The notes under the pieces are model-generated. The model was not told where the DNA came from and did no database searches. It saw nothing but the letters and a program-made list of their open reading frames with translations. 46,294 nt of DNA, from assembly GCA_900319365.1 (NCBI GenBank), contig ONOE01000020.1, forward strand, positions 3,964 through 50,257, written 5' to 3'. The translations under genes and the position numbers were made by a program. Shown piece by piece: positions 27,070 to 34,479 of this stretch (positions are counted from its first letter, which is position 1; each line of letters starts with the position of its first letter). The stretch is from an uncultured bacterium (GTDB lineage Bacteria; Cyanobacteriota; Vampirovibrionia; Gastranaerophilales; Gastranaerophilaceae).

Positions 27070-27975
27070 CTAGAACAAGCCGTCTACTTCATCTCCGCCG
27101 CCGGAACCTTTGGCGATTTCTTTCATTTGCTTATTCAATTGGTTCAATCCGAAAATAAGGTTTTCCAAATACGGAACTAAATTTGCGGCAACTGTTTCAT
27201 TGAAAGCCGTTTTAAACTGCTTGGGCATTGTACCGATAAGGTTCGCAGCAGAATTGTTTTGAATTTTTGATTCTCTTAAAAGTTCGTAGAGGAATTTTTC
27301 TGATGTAATGCTTGCGAACAATTCGCCTAAGTTATTCTGGATTTGACCTAAAGGTTGTTTGCATAATTTTTGATATAACAATTTATCGATGAGTAAATAT
27401 ATAAGTGAAGATGAAACCGCAACAACTGATACAAGCGCAGCCGATTGCATACCGTTCATGAATGCGGCAACCGAATTAATCGTTTTGTCGGGAGATGAAA
27501 AATCAATCATACCGAATGCAATAGCGATTTTCATGAATGTAAATAACGGCCCGAAACCTGTTAAAACGGTCGGGATTGCCTGAACCAATCTGTAGTTGAA
27601 TTTTGATGTAACAAGAGCTTCTTCATCAAAGAAATACAAAGGGTCAACCGTTGTTTGTACGTTTTGTACGGTCGAAGAAACTTCCTGATACTGATAATCG
27701 TTTCCGTCTTTAAGAGCTACGGATTCTGAAAATACCAGAGTATTTTTAAATTCTATCCAAATAGATGCGATATAAGGATTTGAAAGCATCCATGTATCCA
27801 TTTCTTTGAATCGGAAATTCAAATCCGTTCTTTTGAAACCCGAGATGAATTTATTTATTGCCTTTAAATTTTTATTTACGTTTAAATATTGGAATATACA
27901 ATAACAAATTGATAATAAAAATGTCAGTAAAACGATTAAAATCGGAATATCTGAAAAAATATCTTTAAAGTTCAT
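27070..27975 (-). CDS. MotA/TolQ/ExbB-superfamily (ZorA-like) membrane protein
   Basis: This is a 301-aa putative proton-channel subunit. Topology from hydrophobicity: helix 1 at about 11-31; a cytoplasmic region of about 100 residues; helix 2 at about 133-156 (AIPTVLTGFGPLFTFMKIAIAF, the G-rich helix typical of MotA/ZorA); helix 3 at about 178-200; and a cytoplasmic tail of about 100 residues ending in a Gly-rich segment (GSGGGDEVDGLF). The phrase LTGFGPLFTF matches the LTGLGxLGTF type of ZorA-like proteins. The long coiled-coil tail of Zorya ZorA is absent. It is the first gene of a unit with the MotB-like, UPF0210 and 24464 genes. Confidence 0.82.
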   Translation of the reverse strand: MNFKDIFSDIPILIVLLTFLLSICYCIFQYLNVNKNLKAINKFISGFKRTDLNFRFKEMDTWMLSNPYIASIWIEFKNTLVFSESVALKDGNDYQYQEVSSTVQNVQTTVDPLYFFDEEALVTSKFNYRLVQAIPTVLTGFGPLFTFMKIAIAFGMIDFSSPDKTINSVAAFMNGMQSAALVSVVAVSSSLIYLLIDKLLYQKLCKQPLGQIQNNLGELFASITSEKFLYELLRESKIQNNSAANLIGTMPKQFKTAFNETVAANLVPYLENLIFGLNQLNKQMKEIAKGSGGGDEVDGLF

Positions 27976-28031
27976 AAAGCCTCCGTAATGTTAAGAATAT
28001 ATTACCATATTTTTAAGTTTCTTTCAAATGT

Positions 28032-28697
28032 TTAATGATAAAGGAATTTTAAAAACTCATTGATATATTTTCCGATAAGAATTGCAATGAAACTCAAAAC
28101 TATATCATAGATGATTTTTAATCCGCTTTGCGCAGCAATCCAACTTCCTATGAAAACTCCGCCTTCTCTTTTTAACAGCGCAAGAATTACCATATAAAAT
28201 ATTCCGCAGAAATGAATAATTAAAACTCCCGCAAGTGTTGCAAGAAACATTTTTAAAAACGAATATTTTTTTCTCAAAATACTTCCCGCAATAAAAACCG
28301 CAGGCAAATATGCAAGAATATATCCGAAACTATACTCTCCGATATATCCCAATCCTCCGCCGAGCGCAAAAACAGGCAACCCCGCAAGCCCCAGAACTAT
28401 ATATAAAAACGTGCATGTTGTTGCAAGTTTCTTGCCTAAACCCGAGCACACAAACATTAAAACGGGTATTTGCGGAATTATTGAAAATGTATACACATAA
28501 TCTTCATAATCAAAATGTTTACCGAATGAAAACCCCGCAGGAATGCCAAAATGCTTTATCGTGATGTTAACAAAAGTTGCCCCGATGATAAGCAAAACGC
28601 ACAAAATTATCAGTACAAAATTGTTTATCGGAATTTTTACTTTCTTTTGCCTGCTGCTAAGCCTTTTCATTTTAGGTATGAGGATTTCTTCAGCCAT
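28032..28697 (-). CDS. bioY: BioY-family biotin transporter (ECF S component)
   Basis: This is the substrate-binding membrane subunit for biotin uptake, 221 aa, with about six hydrophobic segments after a 25-residue basic N-terminal extension. BioY marks are LGLAGLPVFALGGGLGYIGEYSFGYILAYLPAVFIAGSI in the middle and a final helix with ILIGKYINEFLKFL. ECF module genes (two ATPases and the T component) are not in the window; BioY can work with a shared ECF module or alone. The start overlaps the end of the rimI-like gene by 8 nt, so the two are co-translated. Confidence 0.9.
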   Translation of the reverse strand: MAEEILIPKMKRLSSRQKKVKIPINNFVLIILCVLLIIGATFVNITIKHFGIPAGFSFGKHFDYEDYVYTFSIIPQIPVLMFVCSGLGKKLATTCTFLYIVLGLAGLPVFALGGGLGYIGEYSFGYILAYLPAVFIAGSILRKKYSFLKMFLATLAGVLIIHFCGIFYMVILALLKREGGVFIGSWIAAQSGLKIIYDIVLSFIAILIGKYINEFLKFLYH

Positions 28698-29226
28698 TTA
28701 TTAAAATTTTTTCCTCCAACTTTTTACTCAATTTTTCAAAAGGTATTTTAAATTCATCATAAAAAATATTTTTTGTCCACATAATCATAGCATCTTCATT
28801 GTTATCTTGATAATATTTTTTCCTCAACCCGAATGAAGAAAATCCGTATTTTGTGTATAAATTTATGGCGGGAGTGTTGCTGACACGTACTTCCAGAGTG
28901 ATATATTTTATTTTTTCTTTATAGCAATCATCAACGATATGTTTCAAAAGCGCCTCGCCATATCCGTGGTGCCTGTAGTCTTTTGCAACCGCAATATTTG
29001 TAATATGCGCTTCTTCAAGAATATGCCATGTTCCGGCATAAGCAACGAGCTTATTTTCGCTATTAATTAATGAATAGTACCACGCAAGTTCATTGCTTAA
29101 TTCCTGAAAAAAAGAAGCTTTTGACCAATGATGTGAACCGTATGCCTGTTCTTCGATTTCGATAATTCTGTCGATATCTTCAGATTCCATTTTTCTGATT
29201 GTAATGTTTTCAGCTTTCTCATTCAT
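28690..29226 (-). CDS. rimI: GNAT N-acetyltransferase, RimI-like
   Basis: This is an acetyl-CoA-dependent N-acetyltransferase, probably acting on a ribosomal or other protein N-terminus. Conserved blocks: ITIRKMESEDIDRIIEIEEQAY, ITNIAVAKDYRHHGYGEALLKHIV (motif A, acetyl-CoA loop YRHHGYG), ITLEVRVSNTPAINLYTKYGFSSFGLRKKYY and the typical RimI ending NNEDAMIMWTKNI. It continues about 25 residues beyond the usual RimI end. The frame is open upstream to 29340 but runs into repeat sequence; the ATG at 29226 follows an excellent promoter by 7 nt. The two genes after it are bioY and then, on the same strand, the MotA-like unit. Confidence 0.88.
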   Translation of the reverse strand: MNEKAENITIRKMESEDIDRIIEIEEQAYGSHHWSKASFFQELSNELAWYYSLINSENKLVAYAGTWHILEEAHITNIAVAKDYRHHGYGEALLKHIVDDCYKEKIKYITLEVRVSNTPAINLYTKYGFSSFGLRKKYYQDNNEDAMIMWTKNIFYDEFKIPFEKLSKKLEEKILING

Positions 29227-29233
29227 AGCCTTG

Positions 29234-29262
29234 ATTGTACCATAATTTAATAAAAAAGGTAA
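29234..29262 (-). promoter_or_regulatory. Promoter of the rimI-like gene, leaderless or near-leaderless
   Basis: On the minus strand TTACCT, 17 nt, then an extended -10 TGG-TACAAT is followed by CAAGGCT and the ATG. An AAGG lies only 2 nt from the ATG, too near for normal SD use. Confidence 0.65.
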
Positions 29263-29321
29263 CTTGTAATTAAATTGGGAATCGGCTTTGTCGTCCTGAA
29301 TTTGTTTTAAGTTTAATGTAG

Positions 29322-29475
29322 GTCGGCATTGTGCCCGCATTCTCTTGGCGAACTTTGTGAGCCTTATAGAATGGAAATACCCTTGGGTACCATGCCGACA
29401 AAATTAATTGTAGGGTGCGTGCGCTGACAAAAATATCGTCATTCTGAGGCAGAGCCGAAGAATCGCCTTGTCGTA
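29322..29475. repeat. Three palindromic modules adjacent to the TATAAACT-arm element
   Basis: Module 1 (29322-29399, GTCGGCAT to ATGCCGAC) is the inverse of the copy at 9016-9094. Module 2 (GTAGGGTGCGTGCGCTGAC) lies at 29410-29428. Module 3 (GTCATTCTGAGGCAGAGCC through GCCTTGTCGTA) occupies 29438-29475 and abuts the next element. A reading frame across this block is repeat-derived. Confidence 0.8.
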
Positions 29476-29480
29476 GCAAT

Positions 29481-29745
29481 AAGTTTATAGGTTTATAAGT
29501 TTATAAGTTCATAAGTTGATTTCAGCCTTTCAGGCATAATGGGACATCCATTAATGTGCGATAGCACCGATAAAAACTTATCAACCTATAAACTTATAAA
29601 CTTATCAACCTATAAACTTATAAACTTATCAACCTATAAACTTATAAACTTATCAACCTATAAACTTATAAATAAACTTATCAACCTATAAACTTATAAA
29701 CTTATCAACCTATAAACCTATAAACTTATCAACTTATAAACTTTT
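29481..29745. repeat. Composite palindromic element with expanded 24-bp tandem-repeat arm
   Basis: The left arm (29481-29519) is AAGTTTATAGG-type sequence. The core 29521-29572 has CAGCCTTTCAGGC and GTGCGATAGCACCGA, the inverse complement of the 15999-16047 core. The right arm (29573-29745) is a tandem array of about 6.7 copies of a 24-bp unit beginning CTTATCAACC and ending CTTATAAA, with units at 29577, 29601, 29625, 29649, 29677, 29701 and a partial one at 29725. One 4-nt insertion interrupts it after unit four. The left arm is the inverse complement of about 1.6 units. With 29227-29480 it fills most of a 780-bp gap without genes. Confidence 0.9.
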
Positions 29746-29921
29746 GTTTAATTAATAATTCACACATTAAAAATCTTAATAAAAATTTACAAAAATTCCA
29801 AAAAGCAAAACATGATACACTTTTAGCAGAAATCCTTACATAGTTAGTTGTTTTGTATGTTTAGTAAAACAATCATGTCTAAAACATGTTGAAAACGGCG
29901 TACTATCTGAAAAATTAACAC

Positions 29922-29984
29922 TTGCAAAGGAATATTCAGCAAATAAGATATATTATATAATGAGCATGGGTTAACCGTGCGGTT
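29922..29984 (+). promoter_or_regulatory. Probable promoter and leader hairpin of infA
   Basis: TTGCAA (29922-29927) with TAAGAT 16 nt later, and a separate TATAAT at 29956-29961, are candidate promoters. The leader holds a small hairpin AACCG-TG-CGGTT (29973-29984) just ahead of the infA SD. Which -10 is used cannot be decided by eye. Confidence 0.4.
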
Positions 29985-30008
29985 CACAAGCCGAAAAATG
30001 AGGTATTT

Positions 30009-30224
30009 ATGGCAAAAGACGTAATAGAATTCGTCGGCACGATTTTGGAAGCGATGCCGAATGCTATGTTTAAAGTAAAGCTTGAAAATGATCACGAAAT
30101 ATTGGCGCATATTTCAGGCAAAATAAGAAAAAATTTCATAAGAATATTGCCCGGAGATAAGGTAAGAGTTGAAATGACACCATATGACCTAACAAAAGGC
30201 AGAATAACATTCAGATTAAAATAG
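30009..30224 (+). CDS. infA: Translation initiation factor IF-1
   Basis: This is a single OB-fold protein of 71 aa that binds the ribosomal A site during initiation. It is almost entirely family consensus: [52 protein letters not shown] and [10 protein letters not shown]. The SD GAGG lies close upstream. It opens the ribosomal cluster, directly followed by rpmJ as in many bacteria. The usual upstream neighbours secY, adk and map are absent here. Confidence 0.97.
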   Translation: MAKDVIEFVGTILEAMPNAMFKVKLENDHEILAHISGKIRKNFIRILPGDKVRVEMTPYDLTKGRITFRLK

Positions 30225-30251
30225 GTAAAACATAAAATAAAGGAAAGAACA

Positions 30252-30365
30252 ATGAAAGTAAGATCATCAGTAAAAAAAATTTGCGACAAATGCAAAGTTA
30301 TTAAAAGAAAAGGCAGAATTGCCGTAATTTGCGAAAACCCTAAACACAAACAAAGACAGGGTTAA
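30252..30365 (+). CDS. rpmJ: Ribosomal protein L36 (bL36)
   Basis: This 37-residue protein has the complete L36 pattern: [20 protein letters not shown], then [17 protein letters not shown]. The zinc ligands Cys11, Cys14 and Cys27 with His32 make it the zinc-binding (C+) form. SD AAAGGA-type (AGGAAAG) lies 8 nt upstream. It is 27 nt after infA. A palindromic element, not the usual short spacer, separates it from rpsM. Confidence 0.96.
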   Translation: MKVRSSVKKICDKCKVIKRKGRIAVICENPKHKQRQG

Positions 30366-30402
30366 TTATAAAGTCATCCGATGGGAACGAATATCAATTA
30401 AA

Positions 30403-30528
30403 GGATACTAAGATACTAAGGCTCTAAGGCACCAAGATATTTCGGATCTTCGGACAAAAGACAATAATAATTGTGCGTAAGCACCGTAAAGAACATAGTG
30501 CCCCAGTGCCCTAGTATCCTAGTATCTT
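30403..30528. repeat. Composite palindromic element with ACTAAG-type arms, between rpmJ and rpsM
   Basis: The left arm (30403-30439) consists of GATACTAAG-type units and the right arm (30494-30528) is its inverse complement. The core contains TTCGGATCTTCGGAC and GTGCGTAAGCACCGT (30473-30487), matching in position the two core hairpins of the copies at 15926 and 29481. It interrupts the ribosomal protein cluster. Confidence 0.8.
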
Positions 30529-30564
30529 AATTAAATAAATAACTACAAAAACAAGGAGAATATA

Positions 30565-30936
30565 ATGGCAAGATTAGTAGGGGTCGATTTACCCCGCAAC
30601 AAAAGAATGGAAGTAGCATTAACCTATATCTACGGTATAGGACCTACCAGAGCTAAGAAAATCTTAGCGGCTACAGGTATCTCACCTGATTTAAGAACTG
30701 ATAATTTAACTGAAGAAGATATTAAGTTGCTTCGTAACGAACTTTCTAATTACCATATTGAAGGTGATTTAAGACGTGATGTTGCAATGAATATCAAGAG
30801 ATTGCAAGAAATCGGTTCATACAGAGGACTTCGTCATAAGAGAAAACTTCCTTGCAGAGGTCAAAGAACAAAGACTAACGCAAGAACTCAAAGAGGTAAA
30901 AAAGGCGCAGCAATCGCAGGTAAAAAGCAAGCGTAG
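30565..30936 (+). CDS. rpsM: Ribosomal protein S13 (uS13)
   Basis: This is a small-subunit head protein contacting the P-site tRNA and the B1 bridges, 123 aa. Consensus blocks: [33 protein letters not shown] (helix-two-turn-helix), [59 protein letters not shown] and a Lys-rich tail. The SD AAGGAG is 7 nt from the ATG. It starts the S13-S11-S4-alpha-L17 block. Confidence 0.98.
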   Translation: MARLVGVDLPRNKRMEVALTYIYGIGPTRAKKILAATGISPDLRTDNLTEEDIKLLRNELSNYHIEGDLRRDVAMNIKRLQEIGSYRGLRHKRKLPCRGQRTKTNARTQRGKKGAAIAGKKQA

Positions 30937-31023
30937 TTAAAAATCGGTAATGAATTAATTTTAAATCATTACGAACTGCTTAAAAAAGATAAAAATAAGT
31001 AAAAAATATAAAGGAAAAGGAAA

Positions 31024-31410
31024 ATGGCAAGACCAAAAACAACAAAGAAAAAAGAAAAAAAGAATGTATTACAAGGGATTGTACATATTCAATCTACTTT
31101 CAATAATACAATCGTAACTTCAACGGATACTCAAGGTAATGCTATTGCATGGGCAACAGCAGGTGCCTCAGGATTTAAAGGTGCAAGAAAAGGTACTCCG
31201 TTTGCAGCTCAATCAGCAGCAGAAATGGTTGCGAAAAAATCAATCGATCAAGGTATGAAAAAAGTTGAAGTTCATATCAAAGGACCGGGATCAGGCAGAG
31301 AAACAGCTATCAGAGCTATTCAGGCTGCAGGATTGGAAATCACATTAATTAAAGATGTTACTCCTATCCCCCACAACGGATGCCGTCCCCCTAAAAAGCG
31401 CAGAGTATAG
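31024..31410 (+). CDS. rpsK: Ribosomal protein S11 (uS11)
   Basis: This is a platform protein of the small subunit, 128 aa. Consensus: [76 protein letters not shown] and the ending [17 protein letters not shown] basic Lys-rich N-terminus replaces the longer tails of some relatives. SD AAAAGGAAA precedes the ATG. Confidence 0.98.
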   Translation: MARPKTTKKKEKKNVLQGIVHIQSTFNNTIVTSTDTQGNAIAWATAGASGFKGARKGTPFAAQSAAEMVAKKSIDQGMKKVEVHIKGPGSGRETAIRAIQAAGLEITLIKDVTPIPHNGCRPPKKRRV

Positions 31411-31538
31411 TTTGTGCTAATCTGTCAGGTTGCTTAATCTGACAAAACAACAAAGCGAACACAAAAAATAGCGGGGGCTTGTTCAACCGGTCAAAGAATA
31501 AGTCGCAGATGCCCCGCCCAAAAGAAAAGGAGAAAATA

Positions 31539-32141
31539 ATGTCAAAATATACAGGACCAAGTAATAAATTATTCCGTAATTTCGGAGTAAAAGATTTATC
31601 AAACAGAAAGCTTACAACTTCAATGCGCCAAAACGCATCAGGACAGCACGGTGCTGCAAGAAAGAAACTTTCTGAATATGCACTTCACTTAAAAGAAAAA
31701 CAAAAAATCAGATTAACATATTTAGTCAGTGAAAAACAATTTGCAAGATATTATAACGAAGCTGCAAGAAGAAAAGGTGTTACGGGTACTATCCTTTTAC
31801 AATTATTGGAATCAAGACTTGATAACATTTTATACAGAGCAGGCTTTGGTATCACACGTAAACAAACAAGACAAATCGTAAATCACGGTCATGTTCTTGT
31901 AAACGGTAAGAAAGTAGATATTCCTTCTTATCTTGTATCAGCAGGTGATGTAATCACAATCAAATCAAGAAGTTCAAAATACATCAAGAGTGTAATGGAA
32001 ATGATTGATATGGCTTGTGCTCCTGCATGGATGACAATAGATAAAGAGGCATTCAAAATCACATTTGACAGAATACCTGAAAGAGAAGAGTTAGATCCTG
32101 AATTGAAAGAACAACTGGTAATTGAGTATTATTCTAAATAG
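31539..32141 (+). CDS. rpsD: Ribosomal protein S4 (uS4)
   Basis: This primary 16S rRNA-binding protein has 200 aa and carries an S4 RNA-binding domain (about 90-155, LLQLLESRLDNILYRAGFGITRKQTRQIVNHGHVLVNGKKVDIPSYLVSAGDVI). The N-terminus MSKYTGPSNKLFRNFGVKDL lacks the CxxC zinc knuckle, so it is the zinc-independent form. The reading frame is open to 31479, but AAGGAG at about 31527-31532 fixes the ATG at 31539. Placement between rpsK and rpoA is the E. coli-type order; in photosynthetic cyanobacteria rpsD lies elsewhere. Confidence 0.97.
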   Translation: MSKYTGPSNKLFRNFGVKDLSNRKLTTSMRQNASGQHGAARKKLSEYALHLKEKQKIRLTYLVSEKQFARYYNEAARRKGVTGTILLQLLESRLDNILYRAGFGITRKQTRQIVNHGHVLVNGKKVDIPSYLVSAGDVITIKSRSSKYIKSVMEMIDMACAPAWMTIDKEAFKITFDRIPEREELDPELKEQLVIEYYSK

Positions 32142-32217
32142 TAAGTTCTGATTCGGATTAAATAATCCATGGAGAAATCCAAAATATAGTTATTTATAAA
32201 ATCGGGAGATAAAAATA

Positions 32218-33186
32218 ATGGAATTAAAAATTAAATGCGTTGATACAGCAACAAATTCAGACGGTTCACAGTACGGGAAATTCGTCATTGAGCCCTTGGA
32301 AAGAGGATTCGGTACTACAATCGGCAACGCCTTAAGACGTGTATTACTATCAAGTCTTGAAGGTACAGCGGTTACAAGTGCAAGAATCGAAAGTATTACT
32401 CATGAATATACCGCTATTCCCGGTGTATTGGAAGATGTAATCGATGTTATCTTGAACTTGAAAGGATTGGTAGTAAAGACTGATTCTAAAGAAGCTCAAC
32501 ATTTAAGAATTGACGTAGACAAGCCGGGACCTGTATTGGCAAGTGATATTCAATTACCTGCGGGTGTTAAAGTCGTAAACCCTGACTGGTTAATTTGTAC
32601 GGTTGCAGACGGCGGTTCATTCCATGCTGATGTTATCGTAGAAACAGGTAAAGGTTATGTTCCTCATGATGTTCCTCGTGATGTCAAAGGGGATGCAATC
32701 GATGTATTGCCTATCGATGCTACATTTATGCCGATTAAAAGGGTCAGCTACAATGTTGAAAGCACTCGTGTAGGGGATTCATTGGATTACGATAAATTAA
32801 CTCTTGAAATCTGGTCAAACGGATCTGTTGATGTTCAAAACGCATTAAGTCAGGCAGCAAATATTCTTATTGAACACTTCATGCAAATTGCTTCAATTAC
32901 GGGTCAACCTGCAATCGCAGCTGCTCCTGTAAAAGAAGAAGTTGAAGAAAAAGAAGAAGAACCCAAAATGACAATTGAAGAATTGGAATTGTCGGTTCGT
33001 GCATATAATTGCTTGAAAAGAGCAAGCATCAACACAATGTCCGAACTTTTGAAAAAATCAGAACATGATTTGTTAAATATCAAAAACTTCGGTAAAAAAT
33101 CTTCAGATGAAGTAATCGAAAGATTGCATCACTTCGGATTATCTTTACAGCCGAACCCTGTAGAAGATGAAGATTTAGTAGGCTAA
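32218..33186 (+). CDS. rpoA: RNA polymerase alpha subunit
   Basis: This is the assembly platform of RNA polymerase, 322 aa. The N-terminal domain shows FVIEPLERGFGTTIGNALRRVLLSSLEGTAVTSARI and HEYTAIPGVLEDVIDVILNLKGL. An acidic linker (KEEVEEKEEEPK, about 238-250) leads to the C-terminal domain with LELSVRAYNCLKRASINTMSELLKKSEHDLLNIKNFGKKS, which contacts UP elements and activators. It lies between rpsD and rplQ as usual. The SD is GGGAG. Confidence 0.98.
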   Translation: MELKIKCVDTATNSDGSQYGKFVIEPLERGFGTTIGNALRRVLLSSLEGTAVTSARIESITHEYTAIPGVLEDVIDVILNLKGLVVKTDSKEAQHLRIDVDKPGPVLASDIQLPAGVKVVNPDWLICTVADGGSFHADVIVETGKGYVPHDVPRDVKGDAIDVLPIDATFMPIKRVSYNVESTRVGDSLDYDKLTLEIWSNGSVDVQNALSQAANILIEHFMQIASITGQPAIAAAPVKEEVEEKEEEPKMTIEELELSVRAYNCLKRASINTMSELLKKSEHDLLNIKNFGKKSSDEVIERLHHFGLSLQPNPVEDEDLVG

Positions 33187-33227
33187 TTAAAAAATAAGTA
33201 ATAAATAAAAAAATAAAGGAAAGAAAA

Positions 33228-33677
33228 ATGAGACACCAAACTAAGAAAAATACGCTTGGAAAAGCACAGGACCAAAGAAAGGCTTTGTTGCGTTCTTTAG
33301 CTACGGAACTTTTTGTTCATGGTGAAATCACAACCACATTGGCTCGTGCGAAAGCACTTAAACCCTATGCGGAAAAAGTTATCACTTTGGCAAAAAAAGG
33401 CGACCTTAATTCTATCCGTAACGCATCAAAGTACATCTATAATAAAGAAACAGGTGCTTTCATGACATATAACAAAAAAGATAAAAAATATGTTGAAGCA
33501 CCGGCAGACGGAAAGTATACAGATGATTTGAAGAAGACCCCCGAAACGGTTTTAAGAAAATTATTTGTAGTAATCGGTAAAAAGTATGCTGATCAAAAAG
33601 GCGGCTATACAAGAATTTACCACTTACCTCCCCGCAGAGGTGATGCTTCTGAAATGGCATTAATTCAATTGGTGTAA
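33228..33677 (+). CDS. rplQ: Ribosomal protein L17 (bL17) with internal insertion
   Basis: This large-subunit protein near the exit tunnel is 149 aa, longer than the usual 115-130. The ends are canonical (MRHQTKKNTLGKAQDQRKALLRSLATELFVHGEITTTLARAKALKPYAEKVITLAKKGDL and GGYTRIYHLPPRRGDASEMALIQL). Between them, at about residues 70-103, sits an extra 30-35 residue segment rich in Tyr, Lys and Asp (KETGAFMTYNKKDKKYVEAP). truA follows 9 nt later. Confidence 0.96.
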   Translation: MRHQTKKNTLGKAQDQRKALLRSLATELFVHGEITTTLARAKALKPYAEKVITLAKKGDLNSIRNASKYIYNKETGAFMTYNKKDKKYVEAPADGKYTDDLKKTPETVLRKLFVVIGKKYADQKGGYTRIYHLPPRRGDASEMALIQLV

Positions 33678-33686
33678 TTTCAGATT

Positions 33687-34457
33687 ATGCGTTATGCTTT
33701 GAAAGTTCAGTATATCGGGAAAAATTATTCCGGCAGTCAAATCCAGTTTGAAAACGGAAAACCGATACAGGAGCCCACGATTCAGGGTGAACTTGAAAAA
33801 GCAATCAGTACATTGATATTCGGTGATACCGAAAATAAAAACCGACAACTTAAAACAATCTTTTCCGGCAGAACGGATAAAGGCGTAAATGCTTTAGGGC
33901 AGGTAGTTCATTTTGATACAGATAAAGATTTAGTTGCTTCAAACTTTATTTATCATTTGAACGAAATTTTGCCGAAAGATATTTCCGTTACGGAACTGAA
34001 AAAAGTTGATGAAAGATTTCATGCTCAAAAAAGTGCAACAAGGCGTCATTACAGATTTGAATTAATAAATCGCAGATGTAAGAACGCATTTGACGGCGAT
34101 TTGATGAGGGTGAAGTATCCGTTGGATATTGATAGAATGCAAAAGGCACTTGATTATCTGACAGGTGAACATGACTTTTCGAGTTTCAAAAGTTCGGGAA
34201 CGCTTAACCCAAGCAAAGTTTGTTTTATGGAAAGTATCAAAGTTCGAAAGAATGATGATCATGTAATTATTGATATTGTTGGAAACAGATTTCTATATAA
34301 TATGGTAAGAACAATTGTCGGCACTCTTTTAGAAATAGAAGGGCATAACTTGCCTCCGGAACACATGAAAACTGTTCTTGAGGCATGCGACCGCACAAAA
34401 GCGGGAATGACGGTCAGTCCGTACGGATTGACATTGATAGACGTAAAGTACAAATAA
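33687..34457 (+). CDS. truA: tRNA pseudouridine synthase A (positions 38-40)
   Basis: It converts uridines 38-40 of the tRNA anticodon stem to pseudouridine. It is 256 aa, with the catalytic aspartate at residue 64 in SGRTDKGVNALGQVVHF, the RHYRFELINR segment and a C-terminal VGNRFLYNMVRTIVGTLLEI block. It has no clear SD and begins 9 nt after rplQ, so translation is probably coupled. The rplQ-truA-rplM-rpsI order is shared with cyanobacteria and Firmicutes. Confidence 0.96.
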   Translation: MRYALKVQYIGKNYSGSQIQFENGKPIQEPTIQGELEKAISTLIFGDTENKNRQLKTIFSGRTDKGVNALGQVVHFDTDKDLVASNFIYHLNEILPKDISVTELKKVDERFHAQKSATRRHYRFELINRRCKNAFDGDLMRVKYPLDIDRMQKALDYLTGEHDFSSFKSSGTLNPSKVCFMESIKVRKNDDHVIIDIVGNRFLYNMVRTIVGTLLEIEGHNLPPEHMKTVLEACDRTKAGMTVSPYGLTLIDVKYK

Positions 34458-34479
34458 AATATAAATGGAGAAATGCAAT

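Noticed and set aside
24464..27975. Complete Zorya defence system
   Set aside because: Only ZorA/ZorB-like proteins are present. No ZorC, ZorD or ZorE relatives lie within the operon, and the helicase-nuclease at 37600 is 10 kb away with many housekeeping genes between. The ZorA-like protein also lacks the long tail.
29573..29745. Possible CRISPR array at the 24-bp repeats
   Set aside because: The units are directly abutting with no unique spacers, and no cas gene is in the window. The array is a tandem expansion of a palindrome arm.
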